64,000 nt of DNA from the NCBI RefSeq assembly GCF_035046485.1, contig NC_085138.1:5331409-5395408 (forward strand), given 5' to 3'. Made by a program: the position numbers and the translations under genes. Below the pieces are notes generated by a model. The model worked only from the letters and a program-made list of their open reading frames with translations, did not search any database and was not told the DNA's origin. Numbering within the stretch: the first letter of the stretch is position 1; each line of letters starts with the position of its first letter. Below are positions 25,901 through 37,900 of the stretch, in pieces. The stretch is from Aedes albopictus. Taxonomy: Eukaryota > Arthropoda > Insecta > Diptera > Culicidae.

Positions 25901-28900
25901 GATGACCTAGGATATCCCAACTGACCTGATATTGTCTATTGAATTTTCAGAAGACTTACTGGACATGATAGATTACAAATCATAACTTTGTATAATGATA
26001 GAAGTTACCGTTACACCCATAGACTTTAGGATCTGAGCTCAAGAAAAGTTTGGATGACGTAGAATATCTCGACTGATCTGATATTGTCTATTAACTTTTC
26101 AGAAGATTTACTGGACATGATAGATTACAAATCGTAGCTATGTATAATGAAATAAGTTACCGTTACACCCGTAGACTTTAGGATCTAATCTCAAGAACAG
26201 TTTGGATGACCTAGGATATCCCGACTGATCTGATATTGTCTATTTAACTTTCAGAAGACTTAATGGACATGATAGATTACAAATCGTAGCTATGTATAAT
26301 GATAGAAGTTACCGTTACACCCGTAGAATTTAGGATCTAAACTCAAGAACAGTTTGAATGACGTAGGATATCTCGACTGATCTGATATTGTCTATTAACC
26401 TTCCAGAAGACTTACTGGACATGATAGATTACAAATCATAGCATTGTATAATGAAATAAGTTACCGTTACACCCGTAGACTTTAGGATCTATACTCAAGA
26501 ACAGTTTGGATGACCTAGGATTTCCCAACTGATCTGATATTGTCTATTGAACTTTCAGAAGACTTACTGGAATGATTGAAGTTACCGTTACACCCGTAGA
26601 CATTAGGATCTATTCTCAAGAACCGTTTGGATAACCTTTTAATAAACTTACTGGACATGATAGATTACAAATCGTAGCTTTGTATAATGGAACAAGTTAC
26701 CGTTATACCCGTAGACTTAAAGATCTAGACTCAAGAATAGTTTGGATGACCTAGGATATCCAGAAAAAATATTCTTCATAATGTTCTACCGTTCGAAGGG
26801 TTTACAATACTTACCATCAATATTGTCAAAATCGTCATCATCCTCGTATTCATCGTCGCTGAATTCTTCGTTGAGGGAGCTACCGCTAGTGTTTGATATA
26901 ATTGAACTGGCTCTACTAGAAAGATTTGATTGTTTGTACGTATTCTGACGGCTGCAAAATGGATTCCAAATGTTAGTTTACTTATGTCAAAAGAAACTTA
27001 TCCTATTTTGAATTTACTCACGTCAAACCAGTCGAGAGGGTCGCTGGCACTTCCACTATCAATTTCTTGTTTTTGATCAGAATTTTGTGTTTCAGTGATA
27101 GAGGGGAGGGCAGATATGGTTCGTCTGTATAGTCCTGATCGAACAAAAAGTTCGTAACTAGTTTCTCTCCAAAAATGGCCTATTGGTGGAATGGAAATGT
27201 TGATTATCATTAAATTGTAAAACAACTGTTGAACATTACTTGAAAAATAGCGGCCATCCGTTGCTGCTGCGTTACCGAGCAGTGGTTTTCTATCGATAAA
27301 ATTACCGGATATGCAGACTGTACGAAGGCTGATTTGTTTATTGCTTCTACAACTGCTCGAAATGGAATCTTGGTGGTGAATGTATGACCATGGTAAATCA
27401 CCGGTGTCCCGTCGTCGCCGTCCCAGCAGTCCAGCTCCACGCACCGAGCACCTAATGATAGGATAAAAGTAAAAAAAATCGAATAGAATTAAATAGATTA
27501 GAATAAAATTGAAATAATATTACAGAATAAAAACAAGAACATAGAACAAAATGAAAAACAATAAAAAATAAACAAAAGGAAATAAAATAGCATAATAAAG
27601 ATAGAATTGAACATCATATTATCATAGTAGAATAAAATAGGAGCAATTTACAAAAAAAAAAGATGGGAACAGTAATGAGCCAAATGAGCACAAACCTGTT
27701 AACAGCACTTGGCTGTACAGTTCCACAGAACTTTCACCCTTCAGTTGATGTCCGGTCAAGTACGTATTGTGAGACGATGCAATGTAGTACTGCGATAGAG
27801 GCAAGTTCATGTAGGTACTTTCCGGCATTAGCTCGCTAAGAAACGCATAGTTATCCTTGTCCATCATGTATCGAGCGAAACCCTCGAAGCTCATACAGTT
27901 TTCGATGCGGTGGGCAGCTTCTGGTTCGTGCCGCTATTATCCAGAGGGAAGCGATAACCAGAACAGTATAGAACGAGAAAAAAAAAACTCATCAGTACAT
28001 CCGGTTCGGGAAACTATTTGTGGAGGAAAGCATATAGGTGCCGCCGCTGTAGAGCGTGGAAGGAAATGAAATTTACTTGTATAATTGCTTTCACATCCTC
28101 GTCGCTCAGCAGTTCCATCTGGCGAGTTTCGAGAAACTTTTTCAACGTTGCTATCGTAATCACTTTGTTGTTGCACGACAGGAAATCGCTGCTGGCGGCT
28201 ATACTGGAGGCGGCAATAGCGTCGAAGTGTTTTTTCCTGGTGTGCTTCACGTCGGACAGGTCCAGGTCCAGCGAGCAGTTTCGTGTCAGAAGGCCTGCAA
28301 CGGAAGAAGTGGGAAGCTGCGTTAATCATAGGAAAATGGGGTTTGATCACTAAAGTAGCTCAAGTTTTTAAGGCTTCTCCACGGAAAGCCAGTAGAATCA
28401 ACCGCCACTGCTTAGGAGTTGCATACTAAGAGACAAATTTCAAATTCTAGTCTAGTCATCCCTCAGCGTGTTTGCGCAAAAATAGACCAGAAACATTGTT
28501 CTTGTCAAAAAGTAATAACTTCATTTTATTATTTTATAATAAAATACGCTCATTTCACCAGCAAAATTTCATATAAATCGGTGCTGTTTTTTTAGTGCAG
28601 CAATGAAACAGTAGAATGTGCGCAAATCAATTTTGTACAGAACCTAATTTAGCTTTTCAGAACTGTAGGTAACTTTACAAAATAGCTGGGATTTTGACCA
28701 CAAGCCTCTTAATATACATTGTTTACATTTGCAAAATGAAATAACTTTTTTTTGGTTAATTTTAGAGGCTTGGCGTGTTCTACAAAGTTCTTCAACAAGT
28801 TAAAAAACGTGTTTTAATAAAATGTAATTGAAGATAATTCCTCCTAGAAGTAAGATATTTATTTCATTTTTTTTTCAAAAATAAAATAGAGGTTCGATGT

Positions 28901-31900
28901 CTTTAGCATAGTTGGTCGGCGTTAAGTCAGACCGGACCATCTGTTTTTCAATGATTTCAAGAAAATGTCCTGCAAGCACTTGAAATTTGAAATCTCTGCC
29001 ATTACATTCAGAAATACTATTATTCTTTTATGTAAGGAAACATCTGCATCAAAATAACGTTGAAAAGTTCAGGTTTAACGAATTCCTCAGCTTGTCTTTA
29101 GCTGACCGAAAAATTGCGTAGTCCACTTTGGCTGAACGCCGACCAGTTGTAGCCCATAATAAGAGAAAATAGTTCAAAGTTCAGGGTGGCCACCGAACCG
29201 GGAAAAACGGGAAAACCGGGAAAAAGACGGGAATTCGAAACGACCGGGAAAAAAGCGGGAAAAAGCCGGGAATTTGAGATGATTACCGGGAAAATTGTTG
29301 TTAAAAGTAACATGTTATGCATTTGAATATTTACACCTCATCGATAATCTGCAAAATCAGAGCTAAACCGAAAAACAAATATGTTCCGTTTTGGTCAACA
29401 CGGTCGACGATTTTCAGTTGACAAAAACAGAAAAACATTCTAAGACAAAATATTTCGTAACATTTGAAGCATATGCTTCCTTCCGGAAGGCATTTTTTCA
29501 CAGATTCCCATAAAAATTTCTCCTGGGATACTTCTACAAAATCCCAAGAAATTCGCCTGTGCAATCACTTATAATTTCCTTAGAACAGAACTTGGGATTC
29601 TCCAAGAAGTTCCTTCTAGAATACCTCTAGGTTTTTGTACCGCTTGATTATCTCTTGAAATTCGATTAGATTTTTTTCGAGGAAAGAGTTTCTTACATCT
29701 GGATTTTTTTGAAAAGTTTCTATTCGGATTAACCCTTTCTTAAATTAGTTCTAGATTTTTTCAGGGGATTCTTTCAGAAATTCCATCAGGAATCTGAATT
29801 CATTTCGAGCATCATTCTGGGTTTTAACCAAGACAACCTCTTGAAATTTATTCAAAAGTTTCTTTGAATAGATTCATCAAGATTTTACTTCCGCAATTCT
29901 TACAGGAGTTGCTCCAATCTTCAACAATTCCTGCGGGAATTCTCTCACGATATTTTTTTTGAAATCCCTCCAGAAGATCTTTCCTTTTCTCTGGGGTTCC
30001 CCTAAAATTTTCTTGTGGAATTCCGCCAAAAGCTTTTTTTAAAAATCATTCGGGAGTTCTTCATGGGATTCTTTACAGAGTTTCTTCTGGTATTTCTCCA
30101 GGAAATCCTTATCTGACTCATCCATCTACACGAGTTTTTGTAGGATTCCTGCAGGAGATCTTCTTTAGTACTTGTGCGTAGCAGAGAGTTCCTTCTGAAA
30201 CTTTGATTTTGAAAACTTCCAGAGCTTTTGTTTTATATTTAATATTCGCTTTTGGAATTTCTCCAGTTTTCCTTACTGCGTTTCCTCCAAGAGTTCTTCT
30301 TGGGCATCCTCTAGGATTTTGTTCTAGGAAACTTCCAAGACTGGCTTATGAGAGCTCTCCAGGAGTTGCTGTTGGGAATCCTCCAGAAGTTCCCTCTGAA
30401 AATCATCCAGAAGTTTCTTCTGGAAGCCCTCCTGGGATTCCTTACAAAAGCTTTCTGGAAATACTCCAGAATCTTCTAAATCAAACTACTGCAGGAGTCC
30501 GAAAAATCTTCCAACGGTTTCTTTCTACCGTAAACCTTCTAGACATATTGGATAACTTTGGGAGCTTCTTTTGGAAATCCTTCAGAAATTCCTAGAGAAA
30601 TTTCTAAATCGATTTCATGATCCCAGACCAAACTTCTATTCCCTAATTGCCAACAGACTAAAACCCTGAATTCCTTAAAGGAACCTATGGAGAAACTTCC
30701 AGAATAACACGTTGAAAAAATCTTACTTTTTGTGTTCAGCATTAGCGTGGTGCTGACGGTGGTGGCCAACCGCGCGAGTTACGGGCGGTTAAGGAATTTG
30801 GAAGAATCCACAAAATATATACAATGTGGAAACCCTAACAGGAGTTACTGAGGGAATCCAAGATAATATTTTTGGACTAATCGAAAGATGAAAACTCGGA
30901 CAAATATAATAATCGGTGAATACTTCTATTTTTTCCGTAGACGCATTGTGTTACGAATAATGTTAAACTTTAAATATTTAGTATCTAGAACATAGTAAAG
31001 CCTGCGCACTTTAGAATCGGTACACTTTCAACCGGCTGCCGCTCAAAAACGGTGTCACTTGGAAAAAGTGTTGTTAGAAGCAATTGAAGCTTATCTATTG
31101 TAGTTTGTAGGAAAAATATAAAATTTGCTGTTTTTATATTTTTAGATGAACTATTGATCTGAATTCGTAAATAGTGCCAGTTTTTTGCACACATTGAGCA
31201 AAAACCAATCATTGTCAGGTTCAAGATTTGTGTAGGAATATATAAATACCAAACCCACTAATTACGCAGTATAGAATTGTTGTTGGTAATTATGATTGTT
31301 GATTAAGGGAGGTAAAATATTCCATGAGTGTTTTAAAATTTCCAATATAGCTATGGTAAGCCTTTGAAGGGTTTTATGGAAAATCAAAGGCTTGCATGGA
31401 TATTTAAGGTCAACAAAGTTGTTTTCGCATAAACTTTAGGTCGGCAAATACGCATACGGGAAGGATACTATACGAATAGTATTGGTATACAAGAAACCAA
31501 TGATTTGATGCAGAACAATATAAATAATCGTGGCTCGAAAGCTGAATGGACTATTGCTGACGAAATTCATTGGATGTGTTTTGATGGCGTGAAATATCTA
31601 ACGATTTTTTTTTAATAAAACTGAATCTACTCAGAAGTTTTTTATTTGTGATCATAGAATCACATCTACAGTTCCACAATCTATATGGTTTTCAGTGTTT
31701 TTTCCATGAAAACTATCTTATTTTAGGCTTATTATGAGGAGTTAGCCTTATGACTGTTAATTTCCGACTACTGTGAGGGAAAACTGCTAATAATTCCAAA
31801 AATAATCCAGGTTTTGGATATGAATTAAGTTGGGCCACTTGAATTGGGGAATTGTAGATCCAAAAAACGATCGCAGGAAATATTTTTTCATAAAAAATTA

Positions 31901-34900
31901 GTTTGAGTAAAAATATGTTTTGAATATAGCGTGAATGGACAATAAGGCTATAAGTTTATTATGGTGTTGTGAACTATATTTGTCAAGAGTTTAATGTCGT
32001 AACTTGTTTTGAGCATATGTTTAATGAGTATGATTTTGTTTCTTGTGGAAATACATATGAGCCCGTAAGCTGTGAAATTTGAAAATATTGACGATCATTG
32101 GTTTGTGCAGAATAAAATGGCATGAATTTCACAATCAGGTCAAAATTTTATCTTGAAGAAATATAAACTGTTTTTTCATATTTTTCCTACAAAAACTATA
32201 AATAAGCTTCATTTGCTTCTTACAACATTTTTTTCTAGGTTAAACCGTTTTTGATCTGCAGCCGGTAGAAAGCGTACCGATTCTAAAGTGCGCAGGCTTT
32301 ATTCACAGAATTGCGAGTGCATTTTATACATTGTACTTATCATTCATATAAAACGAAAATTGGGCGTTACCGCCTAAAAAAATGTGTATTAAAGTACACC
32401 GGGAAAAGTTCAGTAATCGTACCGGGAAAACCGGGAAAAAGACGGGAATTTCAAAACTGAAATTTAGTGGCCACCCTGAAAGTTCCACTTACGGTTTTCG
32501 AGATATGGGGTGTTTTGTGTAGAGTATCCCTATATCTAGTTTTTTTCAGTGTAGCTTCTACAGATAAGTTCCTACAGTTTTGTGACTTTCTACAAACTTG
32601 TTCACTGCCGTGTGTGGCATAGTTGTCCCATGTTCTATGGGAATGCCTATTAACATGAGACAACAATGCTACACACGGCAGTTCAGGACATCGGAATACA
32701 CATCTCTTTCAAAGATATAAATTCAATATATTTCAATACAAAAAAGTTATAGGCAAATTCATCATATGTCAACTTTCACCTTAAGTAAGTTTTTCTGGCG
32801 CAAAATTACGCAATGCTGAAAAAATTAGAGCTAGCTTCTAAATTATTTTTTGAGTTTTTTATTTCTTTTTATTTGTATTACAGGCATAATAATAAGTTTT
32901 TTTTCTTGTAATTAAACCACTTTTCCCACTATTGCCCACGAGGGTTTCCACTCCCAAGTGATAGTAAAAAGTCTAATCTTTCAACTGCCGACTGAGCCCT
33001 CTACGCTATTCTGCCTAAATATTCGAAAATTATATTTCAGTAAATATTCGAAATTTACTAAAAGTCAAATATTATACTTTCAGTTCAAACCGAATTAGCG
33101 ACATTTTTTCTTTTACTTTTGCTACGTTTGCCTTGCGTTAAACACAATGTCGGAAGTGGCACGCTGTATAGAGTGCCACTTTCGACATTGTGTTTGACGC
33201 AAGGCAAAAGCAGCGGAAGTAAAAGGATAAATATCGATTATTCGGTTAGAAACTGAAAACATAATATTTCCAGAAAGTTTTATAGTAATAATGCTTTATA
33301 TCGGGAATTGTAGCAGAATTTTGTCGCACACCTTTTTTTGTAAGTTATGCGACCTTTGAAAAAACAAATCGATGAGATTTTTTGAAATGTATTCCAATAA
33401 TTTTCAAAAACCCAACATTCAAAAATTATAACTCTTTTGGCCATTATTTCTCGGACGTGACCCACAGTTAAATAAACTGCTTTAGATGTCCAAAATAATA
33501 TATTAAAAAAATTAAAAAAAACGAAAATATCTTTTTGAGATAGTTGATTTAAAATTTTATTTTGTAAAATGCAGCTTTTTTACAGTGCCTACGTTCCGTT
33601 CTCGACATACAGGGGTTAGACAAAATGATCGGGACAGGCAAAATTTTCCCTTCTCAAAAAAAAAATCAAATAGCTGTAACTTTTCGATAAGTGCATCAAA
33701 TATTCTCAAATTTTCACTGTAAGTTGATCAACTATTTGTGTATCAGTGAACAAGATTCGGAAAATTTTGAACGATTCTGCACGAAGTTATAAAGATTCTA
33801 AAAAAAGTAAAATTATCCGATACCCAACTTTGAGCAGTTATATCTCCGGATTTAATGAACCGAATGCAATGAAATTTTGGCCATTTATGACTTATATAAT
33901 GAGCTTCGAAAAACTTTTGACATAACTAAAAATTCTTAACACGGAAGAAAGTTATAACGATTAGATTATTTTTCTAATAAAACACCAAATTTTCTTAAAT
34001 ATCAACATCGTTTAAAAATTCAAGATGCTAATTATAGTTCATTTAAATTCCCTCTGATTCTCTTGAATACAGATATGTTTTGAAAGAAAGTAACAACATT
34101 GGCGGCAATTCATTGAAAAAGTAATGGGATGCATATTAAAAATAGAGCAATTTACTAATAATTCATAAAATTAATGAAATCGCTATAACTTTTTCTCTCG
34201 TTAATAACATCAAGTTGTGTCAAACGTTTTTCAGAGCTCATTATATGAGTCATAAATGGCCAGAATTTCATTGCATTCGGTTCACTGAATCCGGAGATAT
34301 AACAGCTCAAAGTTGGCTATCGGATAATTCTACCTTTTTCTGAAATGCTTATAACTTCGTGCAGAATAGCCCGATCTTTCCCAAATTTTATCCACTAATA
34401 CACAACTAGTTGATCAACTTACAGTGAAAATTTTAGAATATTTGATGCACTTATCGAAAAGTTACAGCTAATTGGACATTTTTTGAAAAGTGGAAATTTT
34501 GCCTGTCCCGATCATTTTGTCTATCCCCTGTATGTACTGACTTGTGCAGCATAGTTGTCATGGGAATCCCTATTAACAAGGGACAACTATGCTGCACACG
34601 GCAGAGTTTTTCCATATTGCAAACAGCACATCAATCGGGCAAAGCATTTCAGAGATTTTTTTGTTCAAAATTTGTAAGGTTTTTTTGTACTTTAACTTTT
34701 CTTTTTCAAAATTGAGAGCAAAGTCAAAGTGGCGAACTGATAATGCAAATTATCTTCTTTAGCCATCAAACATGGTACTGTAAAATAAAAAAAATCGATC
34801 ATCGAATCCAAATGGACCCGATTTGTATTTATATTTCTGGAGGCATATCTTTAGAAATCCCTGTATCATTTTCGGAAAATATCGGGAAAATCTGTTGTGC

Positions 34901-37900
34901 TCACATTCATGCTCTTTATTTCAAGAGTTTTTCCGAAAATTTACATTACTTCATCGAAAATTGTTCAGAGATTTTTCGAAGAATTCGTACCTGTTTCATT
35001 TATGTTATCTTGAGATTCCTCAAGAGATAGTTTCAGCTTTCTTTGGAATTTCTGTAGTTTTTTTTTTAGATTTTTTTTCAGCATGTTTTTTTCTACAGTT
35101 TTCAAGATCGTCTGTCCTTTAGATTTTGCTAGGAATTATTGAAAGAAACATAAATACTCCCTTGCACTCCCTTACACTCTGAGTAGAAAAAGACCGGTAA
35201 AGCCATAAAATGATTAAGTTATAAATATAATACGGGAGGAGCGGACCTGGTGTGATAGTTAAAGCCCGTGACTATCACGCCGAGGACCTGGGATCGAATC
35301 CCACTCCCGACAAACTTACAAAATGTGGGTTCTTCCTTCGGAAGGGAAGTAAAGCGTGGGCCCCGAGATGAACTAACCCTGGGTTAAAAATCTCGGCAAT
35401 AAAGATTTAAAAAAAAAAATAGAATACGAATATGAGATAAAAAGTTTAGCTTAAAAAGAAAAGTGTTCAATCCAATAAGATCGAATAAAGCTAATTGGAG
35501 GAACACGCCGCGATATGGATATACCCGTATGAACCCCTAGCGAATACTATCATATCTATCATTTCATTATCCACTTTTATCTCTACTCCCTTACACTCTG
35601 AGTAGAAAAAGACCGATATAGCCATAAAATGATTAAGTTATAAATACAAAATCTGAAAGAAAATACTGGCGAAACATCACTAAAATTCGTTTGCGGATAG
35701 CTTAGGATCTAAGAGAAAGACCAGCCCAAGGCTGAAAGTCTCTAAAATAAAGCAAATTGAATTGCGCAAGCTTTTGACTTCTGGAGCCAAAACAAGAAGA
35801 ACGAACTCTTATTATTAAAAACACGGAACGTTTTTTGGTCAAGTAAAACTTGTGTCGCTTTATGATTTATTTATTCCAAAATGTGAAAAGTGTAAGAATA
35901 TCCTATAAAATTTTTGATATCAACTTTAACCTTACTTTTGCTTCACGTTGGCAGCAGCTCGCTGACATAGTGTACGGTTTGGGTCAAAAATGAACCTCGT
36001 GCCAAAGGAGGGTTAAACATTTTTTAAGTATTTATGGCAAGATTTTGGAATTGTTTTTGGATATATAATGCTTTTGCTTAGTTTTCGTTTTAATCAATAA
36101 CATGTACTTCACAGTAAATATTTAAAATAAAATATTAAAGTTCTTTCTAGAATAACTACTGTCAGTTTTCTGGTCCTCGTATGCCTCAAACTTTCGAGAA
36201 AATATTTTTTACTAAAAACACTATCGTAGAACACTTCTGCTATATTCGAATTTTTGGTTTCGTGCAAGAAGCACGCAGCTCAATTTTTTTTTTAATTGTT
36301 GTGATTTTGATGGCAAAAGATGAAAAACTACGTAACCTTTGATTTCACTAAATTGGTTCCGAAATTGGTTAGAGTACGTAAGATTTGGAAATTTCTGATC
36401 AATTTTGTGCACCAAAGGCACAGCTTAAAGTCATTCTTTTTTTTTAATGATAATTCAATTTTATCTCAGTCAAGCCTTTCTCAAAATACAATGATTAAAG
36501 TTAGTCCATATCTAATGATTAGTTAATTAAGTGACCTACCTAGTACGAGCTCTGGAGTCGGCCTTCTGATAGTAGGAGCTGCTTCGGGAGCCCAAATTAT
36601 CAATCATTTACAAATTAAAAAAAAAAGATTTTTTTTTTAAATTGTGCCCCTCTTGCACAAAAACGATGAAATGATCCTCGTCAGCCATAATGTCAATCAT
36701 AAACAATCTGTTTGTGTCTAAATTTACTGAAATTTGCCACACCACTTCACTTAACAGTTTGGAATGTTTTGTATTGCAACACCCACGGATTTTTTTTTAA
36801 TCTGTAAAATCACTTCAATTTAAGACTTTTTATTTTGTGGTTTTATCAATTTTATCCAATTGTTTCACTACAAGGAGCTACTAATAGCACCACTATTGGT
36901 ACATTTACCCTAATAGAAATCAACCGCTTGATTGTTATGATTGTTATAGTTTTATTTGTGAAATCTCCAAGGAGAGGAACTAAGAGTTAATAATGATAAT
37001 CATCGATAATTAAAAAAACGGAGAAACTAAATTTCTTCAAATTTAAGAAAGCACGGTAAGGTTGAAGTTTTACACGATTTGGCATTTGTAATTTTGTGTT
37101 AAAATGATGTAAATTTTGTTCTAAAAATGTTGCTGCGCGCACCGCGTTATTTTTGTGAATTTTTGAAAAGCGCCGCAATAGGAAAAAGTTTGGGAAACTC
37201 TGGGCTAAAGTATTAAGGAGCACTAAAACGGCAAAAAACTAACAATAGCCAATATCTCAAAAAAGTTGTAACCATCAAAGTCTTTGAGAATAGAGAGATC
37301 GTCCTTCTTTTTATTGCTGAATTTGTATAGCCTCGCCTATACAAAGTGTTTGGCAATTTGGCTTAAATTCATTGCGGATTCCTTATTTATTTTAAATTGT
37401 GCGATAATATAGCTACCAAATTCAAATCTTCTAATTCCATAACATAGTTCTTCGTACTATACTGCCCCTCCTTGCATATCAGTCCCATGTTGTTTCTAAT
37501 GCGATTCATATTTTTATCACTCACGAGGTCATGTATAACAAATTTGATATCTTTCCCGCCTCATATCACAGCTCAATATGCCACGAAAAGTACGAAAAGC
37601 ACGAGTTGATTACATTTTTTTTTTTGAAAATAGAGTTATAGTACGAAAGGTGGGCGATTTGAAAAACAACATGGGACTGACATGCGAAGAGGGACAGTAT
37701 AGAGCAGTTCCGGCCCAAAACACGAACAAATTTTGGACTTGATATTTTTCAATTTGGATTAGATTTTGTTCATGAACTGGAATTCGTGAATCATTTACTT
37801 TTACATCAACACATAATCATTTTTTCTCACCTAAATTTTGCAAAAGGCGTATGAAAAAAACATTATTTTCTTCTTAAAAGAATGTAACTCGGAAACGGTT

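Larger units (their letters stand above)
29182..32479. mobile_element. 3.3-kb element with CAGGGTGGCCAC inverted ends
   Basis: Left end CAGGGTGGCCAC, right end GTGGCCACCCTG, flanked by AAAGTT at 29176-29181 and 32480-32485 (6-bp duplication; 5 bp if one match is chance). Both ends carry sub-terminal runs of CCGGGAAAAA units, e.g. ACCGGGAAAACCGGGAAAAA on each side in inverse orientation. The interior has no transposase: it contains a 12-bp-period tract (29500-30700) and a nested palindrome (30998-32299). It shares end type with the element at 55786-58323. Confidence 0.85.

Noticed and set aside
26998..27444. 148-codon minus frame over the X-box exons
   Set aside because: It runs through two introns in the wrong phase; conserved residues lie in the other frames.
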